NCBI GenBank assembly: GCA_002747455.1
Contig: PDPG01000022.1
Span: 1-42,023 of the forward strand
Direction of reading: 5' to 3'
Source: Pseudomonadota bacterium
Lineage (GTDB): Bacteria > Pseudomonadota > Gammaproteobacteria > Thiotrichales > Thiotrichaceae
DNA length: 42,023 nucleotides
A program made the position numbers and the translations under genes. The notes under the pieces were generated by a model. The model did no database searches. It was not told where the DNA came from and saw only the letters and a list, made by a program, of their open reading frames with translations. The stretch's first letter is position 1. The number at the start of each line of letters is the position of its first letter. Positions 8,264 through 15,889 of this stretch are shown here, one piece after another.

Positions 8264-8386
8264 ATTTGATTAACACAGTCTCCCAAGCCTCTATATTGTT
8301 AACAGATGCAGGGCTTGCCACCCACAACAGTGACATAATAATATCACTGTCGTGGGGCTAAATTTGTTACAACACTGAAGCATTAA

Positions 8387-8506
8387 GCGACAAAAAATTT
8401 TGGCGGATTTACACAAGTCAAAGGGATCGGTTCTAGCCATAGAGCATGGTCGGCCTACCTTTTGGAAGGCATTGCCCGTGGTAAAAAAGCTATCAATGCT
8501 AACTGA
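8387..8506 (+). other. start-less open frame upstream of vapD
   Basis: After a TAA at 8384-8386, a 39-codon open frame runs to a TGA at 8504-8506, ten bases before the vapD-like ATG. Its residues look protein-like (GIGSSHRAWSAYLLEG, then IARGKKAINAN) but no ATG or GTG is in frame; the only alternative initiator is a TTG near the end. It may be the tail of a decayed upstream partner gene, possibly a former antitoxin, or chance. I do not recognise the family. Confidence 0.25.
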
Positions 8507-8515
8507 CTGAAAGCA

Positions 8516-8956
8516 ATGAGCAGATACTTAATCACTTTCGACATGGACACAAATTGTCTAAAAGACAACTATCACAGTAATAGTTGGAATAATGCCTATA
8601 TAGACATAAAAAATATCCTCTATAAGCATGGCTTTGATAATATTCAGGGTAGTGTTTACCTAGGCCATGAAGGGGTTAGTGAAGCACATGGGACAATCGC
8701 CATTCAGGAAGTAACGGCTAAGTTCGACTGGTTTCACCGTTGTGTTTCCAACGTGAAGTTTTACCGCCTGGAAAGCGATTTAGATGCCCAATTTATCATT
8801 GATAGCGTGGTTCAAGCCAAGCAAGCATTTTTAAAAGGAGTTGAGCAACTAAAGGAATCATTGGAGCAAGCCGGACTGAGCGAACAGCAGATCAATAAGG
8901 TCTTGGAGCAACAGCGTTTCAACTTGGAAGAATTACCCCGTAATTCAGATAAATAG
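8516..8956 (+). CDS. vapD: VapD-like protein (Cas2-fold endoribonuclease family) with C-terminal extension
   Basis: The N-terminal 95 or so residues match virulence-associated protein D: MSRYLITFDMDTNCLK opens the first beta strand with its conserved aspartate, followed by the SWNNAYIDIKNILYKHGFDNIQGSVYLG helix-strand block and WFHRCVSNVKFYRLE. VapD has a ferredoxin-like fold related to Cas2, and the Helicobacter pylori protein is a purine-specific mRNA endoribonuclease. Typical VapD is about 95 residues; here there are 146, the extra 50 forming a charged, probably helical tail (VEQLKESLEQAGLSEQQINKVLEQ). No recognisable antitoxin gene is adjacent, apart from the start-less frame at 8387-8506. 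Ribosome site is weak (GAAAG). The methyltransferase gene follows after 51 bases on the same strand. Confidence 0.75.
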   Translation: MSRYLITFDMDTNCLKDNYHSNSWNNAYIDIKNILYKHGFDNIQGSVYLGHEGVSEAHGTIAIQEVTAKFDWFHRCVSNVKFYRLESDLDAQFIIDSVVQAKQAFLKGVEQLKESLEQAGLSEQQINKVLEQQRFNLEELPRNSDK

Positions 8957-9007
8957 CATACTAAAACAGGGCATTACTCCCTCTTTTAATATAGAGGTAA
9001 GCGCACG

Positions 9008-9847
9008 GTGAACAACAAAAAACCAAGCCATTTCAATTCAGTGGAAGACACGCTGTACATCCCACTGTTAGGGCGAATTTATGTATCCAGGCGCTACCCA
9101 GATTTCTTTTATGACGAGCAATCCTTGAAATTAGAGCCCTTAATTCCAAAGCACAGTATGCAGATCAATGACACGGAGTATTATTACCTTGCCAGTGCAA
9201 CGCGCTATTTTCTGCTGGACAACGAAGTACGTGCTTTTATCAAGAAATACCCTAACGGTAACATTGTGAATTTAGGCGCTGGACTGGATACCTCTGCCTA
9301 TCGTATCGACACAAAGACAGCGCATTTTTATGAACTGGACTTGCCCGACGTGATTGCCATGCGGCAACAGATTTTGCCAGAAACCGACAAGGACACTTGT
9401 ATCGCCAGTTCTTTTTTAGATACCCAATGGATCAATGACATTGACAGTCGTTTACCAACACTATTTGTGGCTTCAGGCTTATTTCACTACTTTAAGGAAG
9501 CGGCCATTCAATCCTTTTTACGGGATAGCTTTAACAAGATACCGCAGCTTGCTATCGTCTTTGATGCAGTGGATAAGGCAGGGCTGAAAATTAGTAACCG
9601 TTACGTCAAAAAAATGGGCAATCACAATGCGGAAATGTATTTCTACGTGAACAGTGCCAAGCACTTTTTTAATGGCGTATCCCCTGAGCTGAACAACGTG
9701 CAGGAATATCCATTTTATACCGAGGCAAGAAAAAGGCTGGGTAACAGGATATCGCTTAGATCCCGGTTCATTATGTGGGCTTCGGACAAGTTGAACAGGG
9801 TGAAAATAGTGAAGGGAGGCAACATTCACTATGATTACCCTCACTGA
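9008..9847 (+). CDS. class I SAM-dependent methyltransferase, leucine carboxyl methyltransferase (PPM1/LCMT) family
   Basis: This 279-residue protein starts at a GTG with AGAGG about nine bases upstream. It shows the LCMT-family methyltransferase fold: an N-terminal helix block including SATRYFLLDNEVRAFIKKYP, then the SAM-binding loop VNLGAGLDTSAYRI (about residues 87-100), an acidic strand end YELDLPDVI (about 109-117) and the ASGLFHYF segment (about 158-165). Bacterial members methylate carboxyl or hydroxyl groups of small molecules, often in secondary metabolism (polyketide O-methyltransferase type), while eukaryotic LCMT1 methylates protein phosphatase 2A. No biosynthetic cluster surrounds it, so the substrate is unknown. 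It may share a transcript with the vapD-like gene. Confidence 0.8.
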   Translation: MNNKKPSHFNSVEDTLYIPLLGRIYVSRRYPDFFYDEQSLKLEPLIPKHSMQINDTEYYYLASATRYFLLDNEVRAFIKKYPNGNIVNLGAGLDTSAYRIDTKTAHFYELDLPDVIAMRQQILPETDKDTCIASSFLDTQWINDIDSRLPTLFVASGLFHYFKEAAIQSFLRDSFNKIPQLAIVFDAVDKAGLKISNRYVKKMGNHNAEMYFYVNSAKHFFNGVSPELNNVQEYPFYTEARKRLGNRISLRSRFIMWASDKLNRVKIVKGGNIHYDYPH

Positions 9848-9927
9848 TTCTGCTTCTGATTTAGGTCAAAATGCCGCACACCAAAATTTGCTAGTGTCGC
9901 CATCACACGAATAATACGGAGTCAATA

Positions 9928-10326
9928 ATGCCGTCCAAACTCAGAGCATGGTTTGATCACCTCGGAACCCTTGAGCACCTTGATAGAGAAGACACAACGC
10001 TGCAACGTGCGTTTGCGGTGGTGATTTACCACACCATTACCGCTGATGAAATCGAGACCAGTAAGGAAAAACAACGATTTGCCGATTTCTTTAGGCAGGA
10101 CTTTGGTCTGAGCGATGAACAGGTGAGTAAGTTACACGAAGAAGCATCCCGCTTTGACAGTGACTTCGAAGTTTATCTGGATGTGCTGAAGGAAAAAATT
10201 TCAGAGTATCCTGAGATTGAGCTAAAGCTGATGCAAGTGCTCAATCGGATGCTCGCCAGTCACAGCTTTAGTCGGCGGGAATTTGCAGTTTTCGAGCGGA
10301 TTCAGCAGGCGCTATTTCCAAAATAA
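9928..10326 (+). CDS. TerB-like helical domain protein
   Basis: This 132-residue all-helical acidic protein has features of the TerB/DjlA-N fold: a first helix region with TTLQRAFAVVIYHTITADEIETSKEKQRFADFF, two further helices with FGLSDEQVSKLHEEAS, and a closing block RMLASHSFSRREFAVFERIQQAL. TerB domains bind metal ions in tellurite-resistance systems and occur as accessory domains near membranes, but single-domain proteins such as this have no established function. Ribosome site CGGAG precedes the ATG by seven bases. No ter genes are present. It converges on cbiX, whose end is 123 bases away; that gap holds an imperfect GC-rich inverted repeat (about 10389-10432) without a clear T-tract. 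Confidence 0.6.
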   Translation: MPSKLRAWFDHLGTLEHLDREDTTLQRAFAVVIYHTITADEIETSKEKQRFADFFRQDFGLSDEQVSKLHEEASRFDSDFEVYLDVLKEKISEYPEIELKLMQVLNRMLASHSFSRREFAVFERIQQALFPK

Positions 10327-10449
10327 CAATGTCTGTTGCTCCGTATTGCAGACAAGCCTTGCCTCGTCTTTCGAGCCATTACCCAATGAAGCGGGGCGAT
10401 TCAGGTGTTTCCAAAGCCGCCCCCGCCTCGTAAAGAGTAGCCTGAGCCA

Positions 10450-11649
10450 TCAATGTGGTGGCTTGTCGCGCGCTGGTTTAATCCCCTTCTCTTTGCGTAT
10501 TCTCCGCTCCTCCTCAATCACAGCTTCCGGCAACTGGCTCATAAAGCAATAACACAAATTATCATCCACCATCGTGCGCGGGCCATGCGGGTGTGCAATA
10601 TGCTTGTAAATTCCGTGCGAATGCCCATGTGCACGAGTGTGTTCCTCGGCACTGGATGCGCTCTTGTTTTTATCTGCACTAGCTGCATGGGTATGGCCGT
10701 GGCTATGTGCGTGACTGTGATCGTGAGTATGTACGTGAGAGTGGCTGTGGTCGTAATCATGGTGATGATCATGACTTTCCTCATCCCCTGGCTGAAACTC
10801 GGCATGATGGTGATGAATATCCACCTCACCACTGGCCAGCCGTTCATGGAATGACCGCATCAGGTCGTGATTATCTACAATCTCACCCGTCATACATTCT
10901 TCGATCCGCGCCACGAATGTATCAATAACATGCGTCTGATCACTCAAGTAGTGCGCCATCATCAACGTCACATCGGGGTTTTGCTCTGCAACGTGCGCCA
11001 CGTAGTTATGAATGCGGTCAATCAGGCGACCGGAGAATAAAAAATAAGGTGCAACCACTATTTTTTTGTACCCCAGTTTCAGGGCCATTTCCAAACCACG
11101 CCCCACTGACGGGAAGGTCACACCGGAATAAACGGTTTCTGTCCAGCCAAAGCCGAGGTCCTCAGCAACAACGCGCGCCATTTTTGCCGCCTCTGCATTC
11201 GCCAGCGTATCCGAGGTACCACGCCCGACCACCACCAGCATCGTGTCATACAACGCACCTGGCTCTGGTACTTCCTGCATACCCAAGGCTTCTAATATAC
11301 GCGCCTCAAATGCCTTGATCATCAGCGGATGCAAGCCCAGTTCACGGCCATAATGGATCGTCAAGCCATTGTGCTTGTTCTGAAAAGTGGTCAACACCGA
11401 AGGAATGTCATTTTTTACATGCGTCGCCGCAAACAACATACCGGGCACGGCATAAATTTCCTCCACCCCCTGCGCCACCATGCGATTTAGCCCCATGTGG
11501 ATATTCGGTGCCGAGTATTCCAGAAAGCCATATTCAACAGGAAGCTGCGGATAGCGCGCCTTTAACCCCTTAGCCAGTAAGCCGAACTCATCGCCCGCAA
11601 CCTTTGAGCGACTCCCGTGGCCGCAGATCATAATTCCCGTTTTTTTCAT
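10450..11649 (-). CDS. cbiX: CbiX-type sirohydrochlorin cobaltochelatase with His-rich region and extra C-terminal segment
   Basis: A 399-residue protein with two CbiX half-domains: the first starts GIMICGHGSRSK (His11 is the catalytic candidate) and carries LFAATHVKNDIP near residue 77; the second starts TMLVVVGRGTSDTLANAEAAK near residue 140 and ends with APYFLFSGRLIDRI. CbiX inserts Co2+ into sirohydrochlorin early in anaerobic-type cobamide synthesis. Residues about 276-355 form a long histidine-rich stretch (HDHHHDYDHSHSHVHTHDHS and similar), a likely cobalt or nickel store. It is followed by a conserved-looking segment HPHGPRTMVDDNLCYCFMSQLP with two cysteines and a basic tail, which I do not recognise as a named domain. 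It lies in the same neighbourhood as cobD and cobC but on the opposite strand. The ATG at 11649 is the natural start. Confidence 0.88.
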   Translation of the reverse strand: MKKTGIMICGHGSRSKVAGDEFGLLAKGLKARYPQLPVEYGFLEYSAPNIHMGLNRMVAQGVEEIYAVPGMLFAATHVKNDIPSVLTTFQNKHNGLTIHYGRELGLHPLMIKAFEARILEALGMQEVPEPGALYDTMLVVVGRGTSDTLANAEAAKMARVVAEDLGFGWTETVYSGVTFPSVGRGLEMALKLGYKKIVVAPYFLFSGRLIDRIHNYVAHVAEQNPDVTLMMAHYLSDQTHVIDTFVARIEECMTGEIVDNHDLMRSFHERLASGEVDIHHHHAEFQPGDEESHDHHHDYDHSHSHVHTHDHSHAHSHGHTHAASADKNKSASSAEEHTRAHGHSHGIYKHIAHPHGPRTMVDDNLCYCFMSQLPEAVIEEERRIRKEKGIKPARDKPPH

Positions 11650-11887
11650 GATGGATGTAGTTGTGAATGTTTAAAGGCCACATTATCTATGGAGGCAACA
11701 ACCTCTGACAAGAAACGATACCGCCGGATTATTAAAATAGCGTCTTTGAACCCTTCTGTTGCAATCTCTACTAAAGCCTGAGAAACAGAAAATCTTAGAA
11801 AAATAGCAATTTATCAATCGCTTTGCTGCTATTATCTTGCGGCCAAACAATAATCACATAATTTCTATACTTTGGAGACATATCAAA

Positions 11888-12694
11888 ATGAGTTTAATGA
11901 AAACACTAGGCAAGGTTGCTATGGGCGTCATCATGGCAAAAGGCGTTGGCAAGGTGCTAAACGGCGGCAACAGCAGCAATGCAGGTGGTGGACTTGGCGG
12001 AATGTTGGGCGGCCTGATGGGTGGCAACAACTCACAAGGCGGTCTGGGCAGCCTGCTGGGGCAATTAACAGGTGGTGGCAATGCGCAGTCGGGCGGTGGC
12101 CTTGGCGGGTTACTGGGTAGCGTGTTGGGTGGCGGTCAGCAAGGTGGTTCTGGTGGTGGCATTGGTGATCTGATTGCCGGTTTAAGTGGTCAGGGCGCCG
12201 CAGCCAGCACTGGCGGCCTGGGTGGCTTGTTAAGTCAACTGGGTGGAGCAACTGCACCGGCTCAGGGTGGTCAGCGTGACTTTGGCAAAATGTTTAACGA
12301 TGCTTTGGCAGGTAAAGAGCCTGAGCAGGTTTCTCAACAAGACGAGAAAAATGCAGAAATTCTGCTTCGTGCCATGATTAGTGCAACAAAAGCTGATGGC
12401 GAGTTGAGTGACGATGAGCAGGCAAAGATCACTGAACATTTGGGCGATGTATCTGCAGAGGAAGCGGAGTTTGTACGCAATGAACTGGCAGCACCGATGG
12501 ATATTAATGGTCTGGTTGCCAGCGTACCCGCAGGTCTTGAGCAGCAGGTTTACCTGATGTCTCTAATGGCCATTACTCTGGATACAAAAGAAGAAGCGGT
12601 TTACCTGGATAGTCTCCGTCAGGGTCTAAAGCTGTCTGAGCAAGTATGTAACGACATTCACACTAAGCTGGGTGCGCCTACACTTTACAACTAA
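11888..12694 (+). CDS. DUF533/YebE-like protein with Gly-rich N-terminal half
   Basis: I start this gene at 11888 (MSLMKTLGKVAMGVIMAKGV), which has TGGAGA upstream, rather than at an in-frame ATG 51 bases earlier. Residues about 25-145 are a glycine-rich low-complexity stretch with repeated GGLGGLLG and GGLMGG units. Residues about 150-268 form a helical TerB-like DUF533 domain with ILLRAMISATKADGELSDDEQAKI and VASVPAGLEQQVYLMSLMAITLDTKEE. E. coli YebE is the reference; it is an inner-membrane-associated envelope stress protein of undefined function. The GxxxG pattern could allow membrane association. The gene ends at a strong terminator (12771-12800). It sits between divergent cbiX and the cobD-cobC pair, but nothing shows a role in cobamide synthesis. 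Confidence 0.8.
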   Translation: MSLMKTLGKVAMGVIMAKGVGKVLNGGNSSNAGGGLGGMLGGLMGGNNSQGGLGSLLGQLTGGGNAQSGGGLGGLLGSVLGGGQQGGSGGGIGDLIAGLSGQGAAASTGGLGGLLSQLGGATAPAQGGQRDFGKMFNDALAGKEPEQVSQQDEKNAEILLRAMISATKADGELSDDEQAKITEHLGDVSAEEAEFVRNELAAPMDINGLVASVPAGLEQQVYLMSLMAITLDTKEEAVYLDSLRQGLKLSEQVCNDIHTKLGAPTLYN

Positions 12695-12720
12695 CCTTGT
12701 AATCATCATTTTTCATCACT

Positions 12721-12767
12721 GCGGTTTGGCTGGATGGAGATTTGCACCTGACTCGCAGACAAACCGC
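12721..12767 (+). other. inverted repeat in the DUF533 gene 3' region
   Basis: The arms GCGGTTTG (12721-12728) and CAAACCGC (12760-12767) are perfect complements separated by 31 bases, just upstream of the terminator. It could be an mRNA 3' structure. It lacks the GCCACTG-type Cbl box, so I do not call it a cobalamin riboswitch. Confidence 0.35.
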
Positions 12768-12770
12768 CGA

Positions 12771-12800
12771 AACGGGCTAACAGAAATGTTGCCCGTTTTT
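12771..12800 (+). terminator. intrinsic terminator after the DUF533 gene
   Basis: Arms AACGGGC (12771-12777) and GCCCGTT (12791-12797) pair, with an inner AACA/TGTT stem capped by a GAAA tetraloop, followed directly by TTTTT to 12800. It ends the DUF533 transcript 76 bases after its stop codon, so cobD needs its own promoter. Confidence 0.85.
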
Positions 12801-12894
12801 CACCTCCAACTTTATACCCAAAAATAATCAAAACAGGTGATTCCTGTCCCTGCTGCTGATAACCTCACCCGCTTTATTCGTCGTGCCATCCGTT

Positions 12895-13800
12895 ATGCTC
12901 TCTCTGCTAACGCTTCCATTATCGTTACTCGCTGACCGCTTACTGGGTGAACCCAAACGCTTTCATCCGCTGGTAGGCTTTGGTGTCATGGCGGATTATC
13001 TGGAGCTAAAACTTAACCAAGGCACGGCAAGGCTTGGCAAAGGTGCGGTGGCCTGGTGTTTGGCTGTAATACCTGTGGTATTGCTGGTCTGGTTGATTGA
13101 TAACGCCCTAGGCGGCTGGTGGATGAGTATTCTCTGTGGTTATCTGGCTGTTGGCTGGCAGAGCCTCAGACAACACGGACGATGGGTGGAGCGGGCACTA
13201 TTAGCCAACGATCTGGAAGAAGCACGTTATAAACTCAGTTGGATTGTCAGCCGTGACACCTCCCAATTAACCATCTCCGAAATCAGTCGTGGTGGGATTG
13301 AATCCGTACTGGAAAATGGCAGTGATGCGATTTTTGCGCCGCTATTCTGGCTAGCTATTGGTGGCGCGCCGCTGGTGGTGTTATACCGTCTGAGCAACAC
13401 GCTGGATGCAATGTGGGGATACCGCAATTCACAGTTTGAACAGTTCGGCAAGTTTGCCGCACGTGTGGATGACGTATTGAACCTGATGCCCGCCCGCCTC
13501 TGCGCCTTGAGTTATGCCCTTGTCGGCAACTTCAAAAATGCCATGCAGTCGTGGGCAGCACAGTCCGGCCAATGGTACAGCCCCAATGCGGGGATCGTGA
13601 TGGCGGCCGGTGCTGGAGCATTGAATTTAAGCTTAGGTGGCAATGCCGTCTATCACGGGACAATCAAACAACGCCCTGCACTGGGTATCGGCCATCCCCC
13701 CACTCCCGAAGACTTAAGCCGTGCACTCACCCTAGTTGATCGCAGCGTGTATCTTTGGATCGTGATTGCACTTACGCTCGCCCTCTTTGGCACCTTTTAA
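12895..13800 (+). CDS. cobD: adenosylcobinamide-phosphate synthase CobD/CbiB
   Basis: This membrane protein of about 300 residues opens with the family signature LLADRLLGEPKRFHPLVGFG, carries the typical GWQSLRQHGRWVERALLANDLEEARYKLSWIVSRDTSQLT block, then GGIESVLENGSDAIFAPLFW and the YRLSNTLDAMWGYRN segment. CobD/CbiB joins adenosylcobyric acid to (R)-1-amino-2-propanol phosphate, or a related linker, in late cobamide synthesis. Several hydrophobic segments (about 55-90, 140-165 and the C-terminus) fit an inner membrane protein. An in-frame GTG at 12883 is an alternative start four codons earlier; neither has a clear ribosome site. cobC follows 10 bases later, so the two form an operon. No cobalamin riboswitch motif is visible upstream. 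Confidence 0.92.
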   Translation: MLSLLTLPLSLLADRLLGEPKRFHPLVGFGVMADYLELKLNQGTARLGKGAVAWCLAVIPVVLLVWLIDNALGGWWMSILCGYLAVGWQSLRQHGRWVERALLANDLEEARYKLSWIVSRDTSQLTISEISRGGIESVLENGSDAIFAPLFWLAIGGAPLVVLYRLSNTLDAMWGYRNSQFEQFGKFAARVDDVLNLMPARLCALSYALVGNFKNAMQSWAAQSGQWYSPNAGIVMAAGAGALNLSLGGNAVYHGTIKQRPALGIGHPPTPEDLSRALTLVDRSVYLWIVIALTLALFGTF

Positions 13801-13810
13801 CAGGAACATC

Positions 13811-14758
13811 ATGCACCCCACTCATCAACACGGCGGACAACTGAAACGCGCCAGCGAACGCTACCATATCCCTTTGGAAAATTGGCTTGACCTCTCAACC
13901 GGCATTAATCCAGTGAGTTATCCGCTCCCTGAAGTCCCCACAAAGGTTTGGCAAAGACTACCAGAAGTAAATGATGGACTGGAATTAGCCGCTGCCGCTT
14001 ACTATGGCAGCGCCGCCTTGCTGCCGGTTTCAGGCTCACAAGAGGCCATTCAGTGCCTCCCCAAACTACGCCAAAAGAGTCGCGTCGGCATTATCCAGCC
14101 AGCCTATCATAGCCACCAACAAGCATGGCAGGCAGCCGGTCACGAGATCGTTTCACTTCACCACGACGACATTGATGACCAACTGTCATCACTGGATGTG
14201 CTGGTATTAGTCAACCCAACCAACCCCACCGCCCACCGCTATTTACCAGAGCAATTACACCGATGGCATCATCAACTACAACAACGCGATGGCTGGCTAG
14301 TGGTCGATGAAGCATTCATGGACTTGACCCCGGAAGGCAGTTTGATTACCCGAAAGCCCAGTGAAGGCCTGATCGTATTGCGCTCCATTGGCAAATTCTT
14401 TGGCTTGGCGGGTATCCGGCTAGGTTTTGTCTGGGCAACTGATGATATTCTGCAAGGATTGACTAAGCGACAAGACGATTGGGCAGTGAGTCATCCGGCA
14501 CGCTGGGCAGGGCGCTTGGCATTAGCCGATGTTGATTGGCAACGGCAACAACGCAAGCTGATTCCACAAAAAATGGCGGGGTTAAAGATCCGTTTGCAAG
14601 CTATTTATCAATGCGATGTGGCGGAAGCAGGTTTATTCGCCTATGTGGTTTTGGGCAAGGAGGCCGCAGTTGCAGAACATGAAAGACTGTGTAAAACCGG
14701 TGTACTCACTCGCCTGTTTCCAGAACCTGGCGCACTGCGATTTGGCTTGGAAAAGTAG
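13811..14758 (+). CDS. cobC: L-threonine-O-3-phosphate decarboxylase CobC/CobD-type aminotransferase
   Basis: This PLP-dependent fold type I enzyme of 315 residues makes the aminopropanol phosphate linker used by the CobD/CbiB step. I choose the ATG at 13811 (MHPTHQHGGQLKRASERY), with AGGAA upstream, over an in-frame codon 45 bases earlier inside cobD. Recognition points are HGGQLKRASERYHIPLENWLDLSTGINP at the start, NPTNPTAH near residue 140, the VVDEAFMDL aspartate segment near 170, and the PLP lysine in SIGKFFGLAGIRLGF (Lys195). The 10-base gap after cobD shows translational coupling in one operon. The remaining cobamide genes are not in this window. Confidence 0.9.
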   Translation: MHPTHQHGGQLKRASERYHIPLENWLDLSTGINPVSYPLPEVPTKVWQRLPEVNDGLELAAAAYYGSAALLPVSGSQEAIQCLPKLRQKSRVGIIQPAYHSHQQAWQAAGHEIVSLHHDDIDDQLSSLDVLVLVNPTNPTAHRYLPEQLHRWHHQLQQRDGWLVVDEAFMDLTPEGSLITRKPSEGLIVLRSIGKFFGLAGIRLGFVWATDDILQGLTKRQDDWAVSHPARWAGRLALADVDWQRQQRKLIPQKMAGLKIRLQAIYQCDVAEAGLFAYVVLGKEAAVAEHERLCKTGVLTRLFPEPGALRFGLEK

Positions 14759-14887
14759 ACACTCACCGCCGCTCACCCAGGGAATTGCTTACCGGTATCC
14801 CTTGATTCTTAATACAGCAAAGTGTGTGCCGACTCACTGCCTCAAGACATGATGAATCAGTAAGCAGCTACACACTCATGCAGGAAA

Positions 14888-14908
14888 TCGGGCACGATTG
14901 CTGCCCGA
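14888..14908. terminator. hairpin between cobC and the ion-channel gene
   Basis: A perfect 7-bp stem (TCGGGCA 14888-14894 with TGCCCGA 14902-14908, loop of 7) sits between the converging cobC and channel genes. A second small stem ATAACG/CGTTAT at 14913-14931 overlaps the channel stop codon. T-tracts are poor, so termination strength is uncertain. Confidence 0.45.
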
Positions 14909-14927
14909 AAGGATAACGGCAATATCG

Positions 14928-15746
14928 TTATGATGACTGCCTGGACTCCAGTATAAGCTGCTTCAACTCCCGAATTTCCGCTCGCAGTTCTGTTAAATCC
15001 GGCTCATCAGGGTGATCGGCTTCATACGCTTTCTGCCGCTCCTCTTCCATCACATTAACCACAATGCCAATGATCATATTCAGAAAAGCAAAGGTGGTGA
15101 AAAAGATAAAACTTAAATAATAAATCCAGCTATAGGGCGAGCCATTCTCATGGTTCATGGTCTCGTACATCACATCCGTCCAGTCCTCGAAGGTCATTAC
15201 CCGAAACAATGTCAGCATGGCGATACTGATGTTTCTCCACAGTTCAGGGTTAACCGTCTCAAACAAGGTGCTACCAATGGCTGCATAGATATAGAAAATG
15301 ATGAACATCAACATGATGACGTAAGCCAATTGTGGCAACGCTTTGAGTAATGAGTTCAGCAAGATACGCAATTCAGGGATGATCGATACCATCCGTAACA
15401 CCCGGAATATACGAATCAAGCGACCTAGCACCGCCATTTCTGAATTATCAATGGGGATCAAACTGATCGCAACGATGAGCGTATCAAAGACATTCCAGCC
15501 ACTTTTGAAAAACTCTTTCTTATCCTGCTCTGCGAAGAAGCGGATTAAAATCTCCACCAGAAAAAACAAGGTGACAAAGATATCCAGCACCGAAAGCAGC
15601 ATACTGCCGTGGGTAGGCTGTCCCGTATCGGTGTAGGTGTGCGCGCCAATGAGTAATGCGGAAAGCATAATGACGCTTACCGCAAGAAATTCAAACAAAC
15701 GATTTGATCTGATCGCAATTATGCGCTGCTGCCAAGCATCCAACAT
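14928..15746 (-). CDS. single-domain voltage-gated cation channel (BacNav/ion transporter family)
   Basis: A 272-residue six-transmembrane channel subunit that should form a tetramer. The voltage sensor S4 shows arginines at three-residue steps (GRLIRIFRVLRMVSIIPELR, near 109-128), preceded by an S3 with NVFDTLIVAISLIPI. S5, the pore helix and S6 follow. The selectivity filter reads TFEDWTD (15174-15194). In the sodium channels NaChBac and NavAb the same positions read TLESWS/A plus methionine, whereas the engineered calcium channel CavAb is TLDDWSD. Aspartates at the second and last filter positions therefore suggest calcium permeation. S6 contains the conserved NMIIGIVVNVMEEE, followed by a charged C-terminal helix likely to be a coiled coil (ELRAEIRELKQLILESRQ), as in other bacterial channels. 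Physiological role is unknown here; it converges on cobC and is downstream of eda. Confidence 0.85.
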   Translation of the reverse strand: MLDAWQQRIIAIRSNRLFEFLAVSVIMLSALLIGAHTYTDTGQPTHGSMLLSVLDIFVTLFFLVEILIRFFAEQDKKEFFKSGWNVFDTLIVAISLIPIDNSEMAVLGRLIRIFRVLRMVSIIPELRILLNSLLKALPQLAYVIMLMFIIFYIYAAIGSTLFETVNPELWRNISIAMLTLFRVMTFEDWTDVMYETMNHENGSPYSWIYYLSFIFFTTFAFLNMIIGIVVNVMEEERQKAYEADHPDEPDLTELRAEIRELKQLILESRQSS

Positions 15747-15889
15747 GGTGATTTCTCTATAAGTGTGAATAGTGATAGTTCGACAATGTTATAAGGGGAG
15801 TTACGCAATAATTCCGGGCGGCTTTTTCCTGTATCGTCACTGTGGCTTATACACGACGAATCGGGCTAGCATATTGGGCAACCAACGTA

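Noticed and set aside
10389..10432. GC-rich inverted repeat between the TerB-like gene and cbiX as a bidirectional terminator
   Set aside because: Stem is imperfect with a bulge and there is no T-tract on either strand.
10453..10854. Rightward frame of 133 codons over the His-rich part of cbiX, rich in Val/Met with membrane-like segments
   Set aside because: It is the complement of the CAT/CAC histidine codons; hydrophobicity is an artefact and there is no ribosome site.
11931..12257. Opposite-strand frames through the Gly-rich DUF533 region
   Set aside because: Shadow frames created by GGT/GGC repeats; no start site or domain support.
12695..12894. Possible cobalamin riboswitch upstream of cobD
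   Set aside because: No GCCACTG-type Cbl box or the expected long conserved core was found; the structured part is explained by the DUF533 gene terminator and an inverted repeat.
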